Shown piece after piece: positions 5,103-10,932 of a DNA stretch of 11,477 nucleotides (positions are counted from its first letter, which is position 1; every line of letters begins with the position of its first letter). Source of the stretch: Candidatus Bathyarchaeota archaeon (GTDB lineage: Archaea > Thermoproteota > Bathyarchaeia > Bathyarchaeales > DTEX01); assembly GCA_003601725.1 (NCBI GenBank), contig PIYJ01000031.1:1-11477 (forward strand), read 5' to 3'. A program made the translations under genes and the position numbers. The notes below the pieces were generated by a model that did not search any database, had not been told where the DNA came from, and saw only the letters and a list, made by a program, of their open reading frames with translations.

Positions 5103-6692
5103 TCAAAGTATGATCCTAGATAAGAGCCGAACTGGAAGCGAAGTGACTTGTATCCTTCCTTCTCTGACGTCTTGAATCATAGAGACCAGATCGTTCGCAT
5201 ATTCGCTTCTACATCTTTGAATGAGCCTCCTGACTTGTCTGAATCCGAATGAAAATAGTAGCTTAATACCTGCGGCCTTCCCCCAGTTTTTCGGCGCGAA
5301 ATACTCTTGAAGCAATTTTTCTCCCCAGTCTATGTTATGTTCCCAGCATTTCAGAAACAGATCGGAATGCGTCGGAGTCATCTGATCCAGCATGAACGAT
5401 TCAGCCTTATTCTTTAGTCCTCCCCCTGAGATTAGAAGCAGCGGAACTATGAGACTCTTGAATGATCTTAGCTCTTCGACCAGATCAATCGTCAATTCGA
5501 TGTCTCTTTCAGTCTCTCCGGGAAGACCCAAAATCACAGTTGCGCATGGCACCCAAGAATTCTCAGACATAATCTCAAATGCTTCAATCACAACCTGCGG
5601 CCATGCTTCAGGACTGAACGGCTTACATTTCCCGCTCATAAGCTTCCTTATCAGCCGTGGGCTTCCAGTCTCTATGCCTGTTTGAACACCCGACCAACCC
5701 CTGTCTTTGCCTATACCTGTGATGATCGAGATCTCTTCTAATAGATCCGGGGCACTGACAATCGAAGACAACGAAAAATGGCTTACGCCGATGGAATTAA
5801 CTCCGGGAAATTCCATGACGCTCTTAAAGAGCTTTATGACTTCATCTCGGTTCGGCTCAAAGCCTTTCGCCTTATATCTAAGTACATCCTCCGCGTGGAG
5901 AAGAGGCATTCTACCAGCTTTTACGTTCACTTCAACCTCTTTCAGAATATGCTTTATGGGAAGGCAACGGTATCGCCTAAGAGTCGGGATGCAAAATGCG
6001 CAGCCCCGTCCGCAGCCTCTTGCAATCTCAACTATTCCATCGATGGTCGGATTCTTGATGACCGGTATCTCATCTACTTCAGCGGATTCTCCATAGACGA
6101 TGCTTGGCAAAGGCTCATCATTCAAGGCTTTTTCAAAAAGTGCGGGAGCAACCTTTTCGCCTTCCCCTATCACTACGCAGTCTATTCCAAGTTTCCTCCG
6201 AATCTCTTCATCTTCGAGCTGCCATGCTCCTGGACCTCCAACGATGATCTTCGGTCTATATCTCCGAATATAGGGATGACTCAGCAGCCCTCTGAATTTC
6301 ATCGCCATGTATGCTTCCCCGCCGAAGAGCTGCGTGAAGGTAGATGTAGCCGGCCCTATTCCTAATGGGTCGTTCTCTGTTATTCCCACAACTCTGGTTT
6401 TTGGGCCGATGACCTTTTCTAGATGCTCCGGATGTGCAACAATCACGTCTTCTTTCTTGAATCCATTATTCAGTAAGGCTGCTTCAATCTTTCTTGTTCC
6501 GTAAGGGGCATATTTGACTGATCCATCACTGTTAGTTTCAACTGATGGGCATAAAAAGGAGAAATAAAGCCAGTCGGGAATCAATCCACGCGGCACACAT
6601 GCGCTGAACCCTAAAAAAATGCCCCCGCCATACTCACTCATTAAAGTTCTATCAGCAGTGAGAACTACGGGAAAACCTGAACCCCTACTCAT
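5103..6692 (-). CDS. B12-binding-type radical SAM protein (COG1032-like)
   Basis: Two-part enzyme. The N-terminal ~190 residues look like a cobalamin-binding or derived Rossmann domain: 'VVGITENDPLGIGPAT' near 101-116, then 'KIIVGGPGAWQL' and 'VVIGEGE', typical of COG1032 proteins. The radical SAM core begins with 'EIARGCGRGCAFC', whose C227, C231 and C234 (CxxxCxxC) bind the 4Fe-4S cluster that cleaves S-adenosylmethionine. 'GVQTGIETGSPRLIRKL' and 'TVILGLPGETERDIELTIDL' are the later barrel strands. The substrate is unknown; methyl transfer or C-S/C-C chemistry is possible. I chose ATG at 6692 (529 residues) because GGGAGGA lies 7 bases ahead of it. An upstream in-frame ATG at 6725 would add 11 residues but would place that RBS inside the gene. 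It is transcribed away from the regulator gene and converges on the P-loop gene. Confidence 0.8.
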   Translation of the reverse strand: MSRGSGFPVVLTADRTLMSEYGGGIFLGFSACVPRGLIPDWLYFSFLCPSVETNSDGSVKYAPYGTRKIEAALLNNGFKKEDVIVAHPEHLEKVIGPKTRVVGITENDPLGIGPATSTFTQLFGGEAYMAMKFRGLLSHPYIRRYRPKIIVGGPGAWQLEDEEIRRKLGIDCVVIGEGEKVAPALFEKALNDEPLPSIVYGESAEVDEIPVIKNPTIDGIVEIARGCGRGCAFCIPTLRRYRCLPIKHILKEVEVNVKAGRMPLLHAEDVLRYKAKGFEPNRDEVIKLFKSVMEFPGVNSIGVSHFSLSSIVSAPDLLEEISIITGIGKDRGWSGVQTGIETGSPRLIRKLMSGKCKPFSPEAWPQVVIEAFEIMSENSWVPCATVILGLPGETERDIELTIDLVEELRSFKSLIVPLLLISGGGLKNKAESFMLDQMTPTHSDLFLKCWEHNIDWGEKLLQEYFAPKNWGKAAGIKLLFSFGFRQVRRLIQRCRSEYANDLVSMIQDVREGRIQVTSLPVRLLSRIIL

Positions 6693-6699
6693 TAGGTTC

Positions 6700-6706
6700 T
6701 CCTCCC
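6700..6706 (-). promoter_or_regulatory. Strong Shine-Dalgarno deciding the radical SAM start
   Basis: On the minus strand GGGAGGA (6706 to 6700) is separated by 7 bases from the ATG whose first base is 6692. It is among the best RBSs in the window and favours this start over the ATG at 6725. Confidence 0.7.
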
Positions 6707-6766
6707 GCTGCAAGTTTCGATGCATGAACGGGGCCTATGAGTAGTTAAAATTGATATTTCTCCCCA

Positions 6767-6784
6767 TTTTTATATACTTTTTTT
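6767..6784 (-). promoter_or_regulatory. Archaeal promoter (BRE/TATA) of the radical SAM gene
   Basis: Read on the minus strand, an A-rich stretch AAAAAAAGTATATAAAAA holds a consensus-like TATA box (TATATAAA, about 6775-6768) preceded by a purine-rich BRE. Transcription would start near 6745, giving a leader of about 50 bases containing the Shine-Dalgarno site. Confidence 0.65.
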
Positions 6785-6790
6785 GGACTG

Positions 6791-6806
6791 AGAATCGGAA
6801 GATTCT
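6791..6806. repeat. Perfect dyad just upstream of the radical SAM promoter
   Basis: AGAATC-GGAA-GATTCT is a perfect 6-base inverted repeat with a 4-base centre. It lies 7 bases upstream of the BRE/TATA of the minus-strand promoter, where an archaeal activator or repressor could bind. No binder is identified. As RNA it would not be in the predicted transcript. Confidence 0.4.
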
Positions 6807-6902
6807 TGCAGATACTCTTATAGATTTGGAACATAAGGTTCAGGGCGGAAAACGATGATTTGCTTTAGATTTTCCTGTTTTTCATTAACGACAACCGAAA
6901 CG

Positions 6903-6910
6903 TTTATTAA
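6903..6910 (+). promoter_or_regulatory. TATA box of the winged-helix regulator gene
   Basis: TTTATTAA lies about 70 bases before the ATG at 6978. It predicts a start near 6930-6935 and a leader of about 45 bases that includes the GGTGAG ribosome-binding site at 6963-6968. Confidence 0.45.
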
Positions 6911-6928
6911 TTCGTAATTTATCGAATT
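6909..6928. promoter_or_regulatory. AATTCG-8-CGAATT dyad, likely operator of the regulator gene
   Basis: AATTCG (6909-6914) and CGAATT (6923-6928) are perfect inverted arms with an 8-base spacer. They start at the end of the TATA box and reach to the predicted transcription start, the usual place for a repressor. Autoregulation by the adjacent winged-helix protein is inferred. Confidence 0.45.
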
Positions 6929-6950
6929 TCTTTCAGAAATAATCGAAGAC

Positions 6951-6975
6951 AATTCAATTTTTGGTGAGTTGAATT
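6951..6975. promoter_or_regulatory. AATTCAA-11-TTGAATT dyad with the RBS in its loop
   Basis: AATTCAA (6951-6957) and TTGAATT (6969-6975) form a perfect 7-base inverted repeat. The 11-base loop TTTTTGGTGAG contains the regulator's Shine-Dalgarno. Its AATTC half-sites match the dyad at 6909-6928. It could be a second operator or an mRNA hairpin that presents the RBS. Confidence 0.45.
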
Positions 6976-6977
6976 CT

Positions 6978-7601
6978 ATGTTCGGGAAAAAGAATGAAGA
7001 TGAAATTGAAAAACTTAAGGAAGAGATTGAGCAGCTCAAGAAACAGTTAATGAAGATGTCTGAGATTCTGAAAGAGAAATCTGAGAAAATTGAAGAAAGA
7101 CGCCGTTATAAAGATAGAGCGCGCGCAAGCGGCTATGTCATGATGTTTGATGATCTGGGGGAAAGAATCAGCGAATACGTCACCAGCATGGTGGAAGGAA
7201 TTTTAAACGGCATAGTCGGGGAGTTGGACCGCACATTAACCATAGGTCGACGCGGCGGAAAAAGACCCAAGATACGTGAACATGTCAAAGTTGATCCGAA
7301 GACGGTGGCAGAGGTCATGAGCGCTCTCGGCAATGAGCATCGGATTCGGATTCTCGGCGAACTTGTTTCAGGCGGTCTTTACGCAGGGGAACTTCAAGAA
7401 AGACTTCATGAAATAGGTGCCAGCACGCTTTCAAGCCACTTAGATATTTTAGAAAAAGCCGGGATGATCGTGCAGGAGAAGGCTCGGGGGCGTTATTTAA
7501 TAACAATGGCTGGGCGGCTTGCATATCAGATGGCAAACGAGATAGCGAAGCAGGTTGATGAGAACGCTCTTGATAATGACCCAGAGCGTCTTGACTTCTA
7601 A
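6978..7601 (+). CDS. Coiled-coil/ArsR-type winged-helix transcriptional regulator
   Basis: A 207-residue protein in two parts. Residues 5-45 are an almost pure Glu/Lys/Leu heptad coiled coil, likely a dimerisation stalk. Residues 50-105 form a linker, partly amphipathic ('VTSMVEGILNGIVGEL', 68-83), with a basic patch 'RRGGKRPKIR'. Residues 108-185 are an ArsR-like winged helix: 'VMSALGNEHRIRILGEL', the recognition-helix region 'GASTLSSHLDILEKAGMI' (147-164), and the wing 'VQEKARGRYLIT'. The usual ArsR metal-binding cysteines are absent (no Cys at all), so it probably senses something other than metal. The ATG at 6978 is chosen over TTG 6969 because GGTGAG at 6963-6968 sits 9 bases before it and touches the TTG. 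It is followed 140 bases later by an ABC exporter, the probable target. Paired AATTC dyads upstream suggest autoregulation. Confidence 0.8.
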   Translation: MFGKKNEDEIEKLKEEIEQLKKQLMKMSEILKEKSEKIEERRRYKDRARASGYVMMFDDLGERISEYVTSMVEGILNGIVGELDRTLTIGRRGGKRPKIREHVKVDPKTVAEVMSALGNEHRIRILGELVSGGLYAGELQERLHEIGASTLSSHLDILEKAGMIVQEKARGRYLITMAGRLAYQMANEIAKQVDENALDNDPERLDF

Positions 7602-7624
7602 AAACCAAGGATTCACGGACAGCC

Positions 7625-7632
7625 TTTATATG
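7625..7632 (+). promoter_or_regulatory. TATA box of the ABC exporter operon
   Basis: TTTATATG, 24 bases after the regulator stop, matches an archaeal TATA box. A start near 7655 would give a leader of about 85 bases before the ATPase ATG. It suggests the exporter is transcribed separately from the regulator. Confidence 0.45.
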
Positions 7633-7729
7633 AACCGTTTTGTGGACAGAGAAATGGTCCCTCTTACGCAGAATAGTTAACTGGAGTGACCAGACCACTA
7701 TTATGTAGAATCAAATTGTGAGATTTTCA

Positions 7730-7735
7730 GAGGTG
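7730..7735 (+). promoter_or_regulatory. Shine-Dalgarno deciding the ABC ATPase start
   Basis: GAGGTG is 6 bases upstream of ATG 7742. The alternative GTG at 7718 lies upstream of this RBS and has none of its own, so 7742 is preferred. Confidence 0.65.
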
Positions 7736-7741
7736 CAACGT

Positions 7742-8713
7742 ATGAACGCGGCGATCGTATGCAGAGACATAGTGAAGGTCTACAACAGTCGGAAAAAGAA
7801 AGTGGTAGCTCTCAACGGTCTAAATCTCACCGTTAAAGAAGGTGAGGTCTTCGGGTTACTTGGTCCCAACGGTGCTGGGAAGACGACACTGGTAAGGATC
7901 TTAACTACGCTCTTGAAGGCTACTGAAGGCTACGCTACGGTCGGCGGCTATGATGTTGACAAGGAAGAAAGCAAGGTCCGCGAGATAATAGGGTATGCTG
8001 GTCAAGATTCAGAACGGTCTGCCTATTTCAGACTAACCGTGAGAGAGAATCTCTTGTATTTTGCTCATACGCTTAGAGATGTGCCGCGTGATGTTGCTGA
8101 AAGACGGATTGAAGAGATAGCGGAGGCTGCTGGTTTCACCGATCGTTTGGACAGACACTTCATAGCTCTGTCCGGAGGAGAGAAACAGCTTGTGATCGTG
8201 ATGAGGGCGATCCTGCATAATCCTCAAATCTGTTTCCTCGACGAGCCTTCCAAAAGCTTAGATCCTATCACAGCTCGGCGGGTTAGAAGTTTCTTGAAGG
8301 ATTACGCCCGTGACCACGGGATGACTATATGCTTAACGACGCATAATATGCTTGAAGCTGAGGATGTATGTGACCGTCTGGCTCTTATTAACCTCGGGAA
8401 ACTCAGGTTCATAGGCGCGCCATCTGAATTCAAACGCCGCGTGATTATTAAGGAGACAATCGAGATCGGCGTTAACAACATTCCGAAGCCGGTTGAAGAC
8501 GATCTCTTAGCTCTCCCAGGGGTCAGTAAAGTAACTCATGGAACTGTTGTAAGGCTGTACTGTGATGATGCGTTCAGCATTCTTCCAGACGTCGTAAAAG
8601 TAATGAAACGTGCAGGTTTAAGGGCGCCAGTTCGCATGGTTGAGCCTTCACTCGAGGATGCCTTCGCATTCTTTGTTAAGAACGGTTTAGACGAGGTGAA
8701 AGAAGATGCCTAA
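7742..8713 (+). CDS. ABC transporter ATP-binding protein, DrrA-like exporter type
   Basis: The 323-residue ATPase shows every ABC motif: Walker A GPNGAGKTT (41-49), Q-loop Q88 in 'GYAGQD', signature LSGGE (143-147), Walker B 'ICFLDEP' with E168, a D-loop 'SLD' (172-174) and H-loop H201 in 'TTHNM'. The D-loop context 'PSKSLDP' replaces the more common TxGLDP. Residues ~230-323 form an extra C-terminal domain of the DrrA/DUF4162 kind, ending in 'VEPSLEDAFAFFV'. These proteins power export of drugs, lipids or peptides through a separate ABC-2 permease. The permease gene follows with an 8-base overlap (8706-8713), so the pair is translated together. ATG 7742 is set by the GAGGTG RBS. The upstream winged-helix regulator probably controls it. 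The exported substrate cannot be told from sequence. Confidence 0.93.
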   Translation: MNAAIVCRDIVKVYNSRKKKVVALNGLNLTVKEGEVFGLLGPNGAGKTTLVRILTTLLKATEGYATVGGYDVDKEESKVREIIGYAGQDSERSAYFRLTVRENLLYFAHTLRDVPRDVAERRIEEIAEAAGFTDRLDRHFIALSGGEKQLVIVMRAILHNPQICFLDEPSKSLDPITARRVRSFLKDYARDHGMTICLTTHNMLEAEDVCDRLALINLGKLRFIGAPSEFKRRVIIKETIEIGVNNIPKPVEDDLLALPGVSKVTHGTVVRLYCDDAFSILPDVVKVMKRAGLRAPVRMVEPSLEDAFAFFVKNGLDEVKEDA

Positions 8714-9515
8714 TCCGTTGCGGCTTTTCTACATGGCTGTTTGGCGAAACATATTGACATTAACTCGATACAAAGCAAACTTCATATTCGAGATTCTGAC
8801 AAGCGTACTTTTCGGGTTCGGCATGCTCATACTTGCAGTTGCCTTCGACACGAATCTGCTTGGAAACATGATTGGCTCAACCAATTACGTTGCCTTCATA
8901 ATTTTAGGCATAAGCTACCAGAGCTGGCAGGGGATCGCCTTATGGGAAGCAGCGAACATGTTCCGAAACGAGCTTAACACAGGACAGATTGACTATACCT
9001 TCACCTGTCCGTTTTCTAGATACTTCTACATTGTCTGCAACATCGCTGCCTCCGCTGTTCAGTCAACGATTTTCTTTTTACCGCTCTTCTGCGTTGGTCT
9101 GTACTTCACGATGGAAACAGTAACTCCACTTGGGCTTCTATTAGGCTTGTCGGCTACCTTGATTTCGGTGGCTGCATTGGCTCAGCTAGGCGCTATCTTT
9201 GCTTCTTTAGTATTGAGATACAGAGAGGTTACGGCGATCTTCGGGTTCTTCAACTTCGCCTTCCAGATGTTAACTGGGATGTTCGTTCCATTCCAGCTTC
9301 TACCACTTCCGTTGCAGATTATAGGATACTGCTTGCCGATCACCTTCGGAATGGACCTTATGAGGCATTACTTGATGAAGACAATACCGATCATGCCCGT
9401 AACCTATGAATGGATCGTTCTCCTTGTTGAATTAGTTGTTCTAGCCTTAATCGCCAAGCTGGCGGTCCTTTACTTGGAAAAAACCGCAAAGGAACAAGGG
9501 CTTCATTACCTCTAG
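8706..9515 (+). CDS. ABC-2 type transporter permease
   Basis: A 269-residue integral membrane protein with about six hydrophobic segments, near residues 28-47, 61-80, 108-134, 142-168, 176-198 and 233-256. The soluble loop 'ANMFRNELNTGQIDYTFTCPFSR' spans 83-105 and contains the coupling-helix-like 'GQIDYTFTCP' pattern seen in ABC-2 permeases. 'LPITFGMDLMRHYL' (210-223) is the conserved segment before the last helix. It forms the export channel with the DrrA-like ATPase, probably as a dimer of each. GAGGTGA at 8693-8699, inside the ATPase gene, is 6 bases before the ATG and sets the start. The N-terminus is short and cytoplasmic with no cleavable signal peptide. Substrate unknown. Confidence 0.9.
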   Translation: MPNPLRLFYMAVWRNILTLTRYKANFIFEILTSVLFGFGMLILAVAFDTNLLGNMIGSTNYVAFIILGISYQSWQGIALWEAANMFRNELNTGQIDYTFTCPFSRYFYIVCNIAASAVQSTIFFLPLFCVGLYFTMETVTPLGLLLGLSATLISVAALAQLGAIFASLVLRYREVTAIFGFFNFAFQMLTGMFVPFQLLPLPLQIIGYCLPITFGMDLMRHYLMKTIPIMPVTYEWIVLLVELVVLALIAKLAVLYLEKTAKEQGLHYL

Positions 9516-9612
9516 ATACTCAATGAGGAAGGCATAACAGGTTACGGACAAAACTGTTTACTAAAGGATCATTAGATCATGTGATGATACGAAGGGGCCA
9601 TTGATAAAATTC

Positions 9613-9620
9613 TTTAAATA
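9613..9620 (+). promoter_or_regulatory. TATA box of the TIM-barrel isomerase gene
   Basis: TTTAAATA lies about 60 bases before the ATG at 9679. A start near 9645 would leave a leader of about 35 bases carrying AGGT at 9668-9671. Confidence 0.5.
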
Positions 9621-9678
9621 AATGATGCTACAAAGATCTTCGTGTGAATGGTTAATTTTAGGAGCGTAGGTCTCGTTG

Positions 9679-10545
9679 ATGGCGTTTAAGCTATCCGTAA
9701 TAACGGACGAGGTTTCCCAAGACTTAGAGACTGTAGCTAAATTTGCGAATCGATTCAAACTAGACGGAATCGAGATCAGAACCGTATGGAATAGAAAGCC
9801 CCAAGACCTCGTTGATAAAGTAGACGAGATCAGGGAGATCCTTAAAAAGTACGATTTAAAGGTCAGCGCCATAGCATCCCCCTTCTTCAAGGCTGATATC
9901 GACAGCGAAAAGGAATATCAAGAACATCTGGAGATACTTAAAAACTGTATCAGCTTAGCTAAAAGTCTCGACACCAACATAATTCGCGGCTTCACATTCT
10001 GGAGGAAGAATAACCTCGACGAGTACTTAGAAAGGATCATAGAGAAGTTTCAGAAACCCCTAGAGATCATAGAGTCTGAAGGGGTGCTGCTTGGAATTGA
10101 GAATGAGCCTTCTACATTCGTTGGGAACGGAAAGGAACTAGCCGTCTTCCTCGATCGTTTAGGCTCAAAGAATGTCAAGGCCCTCTGGGATCCGGGAAAT
10201 GATATATGGGATCCAAACGGCGAAACACCCTATCCAGATGGCTATGAGTATGTGAAAGGTAGAATTATTCACGTACATATTAAAGATGGGATTCGCAGAG
10301 GTAGCAGCGGAAAACATGAGTTCTCTGCTGTTGGAGAAGGAGAAGTAAACTTCCCAGATCAGTTCAGAGCCTTAAAGGAAGACAGATACGAGGGTTACCT
10401 ATCATTGGAGACTCATTGGAGACCAGGGAAACAATTGTCAGAAGACCTTGTATCTAAGCCGGGCGGTAAGGAGTTCTCGGGGCTCGGCGAGTACGCATCC
10501 GAGGTCTGTATGCGTAACCTCTTGAAGATATTGGCGAACCTCTAA
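9679..10545 (+). CDS. Sugar phosphate isomerase/epimerase-type TIM-barrel protein
   Basis: A 288-residue protein of the xylose-isomerase-like TIM-barrel (AP endonuclease 2) superfamily. Barrel strands and metal ligands are clear: 'LSVITDEVSQDL' (5-16), 'DGIEIRTVW' (29-37), 'KVSAIASPFF' (61-70), 'LGIENEPS' with E141, 'ALWDPGND' with D171, 'IIHVHIKD' with H198 and H200, and 'LSLETHW' with E244. The E/D/H/E set binds a divalent metal. Relatives include sugar isomerases, epimerases, myo-inositol catabolic enzymes and endonuclease IV. 'GEGEVNFPDQFRAL' (219-232) is typical of the sugar epimerase/isomerase branch, so a sugar or polyol substrate is likely but unproven. ATG 9679 is used; the TTG directly before it at 9676 adds one residue and has no better RBS. 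It appears monocistronic, with no sugar kinase or transporter next to it. Confidence 0.85.
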   Translation: MAFKLSVITDEVSQDLETVAKFANRFKLDGIEIRTVWNRKPQDLVDKVDEIREILKKYDLKVSAIASPFFKADIDSEKEYQEHLEILKNCISLAKSLDTNIIRGFTFWRKNNLDEYLERIIEKFQKPLEIIESEGVLLGIENEPSTFVGNGKELAVFLDRLGSKNVKALWDPGNDIWDPNGETPYPDGYEYVKGRIIHVHIKDGIRRGSSGKHEFSAVGEGEVNFPDQFRALKEDRYEGYLSLETHWRPGKQLSEDLVSKPGGKEFSGLGEYASEVCMRNLLKILANL

Positions 10546-10680
10546 TCATTTGTTCAAAAAGATCTCCATCTTCCCATCTTTTTCCATAAACTCTCTTATG
10601 ATCTGCCGATTTTTGGGAAGATAAAAAGGGGTAAATTTCTTTTTGCTCTCTTCACCTAGAATAAAGAATCGTGTGCTCAT
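10546..10680 (-). CDS. Possible small ORF, 44 residues, unknown
   Basis: On the minus strand an ATG at 10680 opens 44 codons ending in TGA at 10546-10548, directly abutting the TAA of the convergent TIM-barrel gene. The peptide starts 'MSTRFFILGEESKKKFTPFY' and continues with a charged, Lys/Glu/Phe-rich helix ending 'MEIFLNK'. It has no membrane segment. No Shine-Dalgarno is visible; upstream sequence is AT-rich (GTAAAGTTAAAATT), so it would need leaderless translation or coupling. It lies 37 bases downstream of another small minus-strand ORF, in a different frame. I recognise no family. Length alone does not exclude chance in this AT-rich stretch. Confidence 0.28.
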   Translation of the reverse strand: MSTRFFILGEESKKKFTPFYLPKNRQIIREFMEKDGKMEIFLNK

Positions 10681-10717
10681 AATTTTAACTTTACAATCAG
10701 AAATCTACCAGTAAAAA

Positions 10718-10825
10718 TTAAAGATAAAGTATTGTTAACAAAATTAAAATCAAGGAAACAAAGGATATAGTAAAGAAATTTAAGAAAATCTCTCTGATTG
10801 CTTTTAAAGCCTCTTTACGATTCAT
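10718..10825 (-). CDS. Possible small membrane peptide, 35 residues
   Basis: Minus-strand ATG at 10825 to TAA at 10718-10720 encodes a short basic amphipathic start ('MNRKEALKAIREIF', 1-14) followed by a single hydrophobic segment rich in Phe, Ile and Leu (about 15-35) that runs to the C-terminus. This is the layout of a one-pass membrane peptide with the N-terminus inside. The frame is open further upstream to a TAG near 10900 but without an ATG, GTG or TTG. No good RBS is seen. It lies between ftsZ and the 44-residue ORF on the same strand. It is not recognisably SecE, the gene often found beside archaeal ftsZ. AT-rich DNA readily encodes hydrophobic peptides, so chance remains possible. 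Confidence 0.3.
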   Translation of the reverse strand: MNRKEALKAIREIFLNFFTISFVSLILILLTILYL

Positions 10826-10870
10826 GATTTTTATCTCATATTTCCCATGCAGCCTATTATGAAAACCAAA

Positions 10871-10913
10871 AATATGGTCGACTAATTTAGGACCATATTG
10901 AAGCTAACGCTTC
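10871..10913 (-). terminator. Two tandem hairpins after ftsZ, likely terminator
   Basis: Read on the minus strand from the ftsZ stop, GAAGC-GTTA-GCTTC (10913 to 10900) is followed by AATATGGTC, 11 bases, GACCATATT (10899 to 10871), a perfect 9-base stem, then TTTGG and TTTT. The second stem runs into T-rich sequence, as at a terminator. The same arm contains a TATA-like CATATTTTT that could instead be a promoter for the small ORFs, making the dyad an operator. Confidence 0.5.
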
Positions 10914-10932
10914 AGTTTGGGATCTTTATCTA

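Noticed and set aside
5778..6365. A 195-codon plus-strand open frame inside the radical SAM gene, with neighbours at 5392-5685 and 5707-6096
   Set aside because: They lie antisense to a gene with clear conserved motifs, have no RBS and read as low-quality shadow protein.
6818..7039. Minus-strand Ser/Phe-rich frame across the regulator start
   Set aside because: It is the mirror of the Glu/Lys coiled-coil codons and runs through the regulator promoter.
7700..7728. AGAATC...GATTTT near the ABC gene as a copy of the 6791-6806 dyad
   Set aside because: Only four bases pair on each side and the spacing differs.
9516..9678. Repeated ATCAT units (about 9567-9588) as a repeat array
   Set aside because: Three short irregular copies only; no regular spacing or flanking gene of a repeat system.
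10718..10825. The 35-residue membrane peptide as SecE, often next to archaeal ftsZ
   Set aside because: It lacks the cytoplasmic W/KP-type helix before the membrane segment and is too short.
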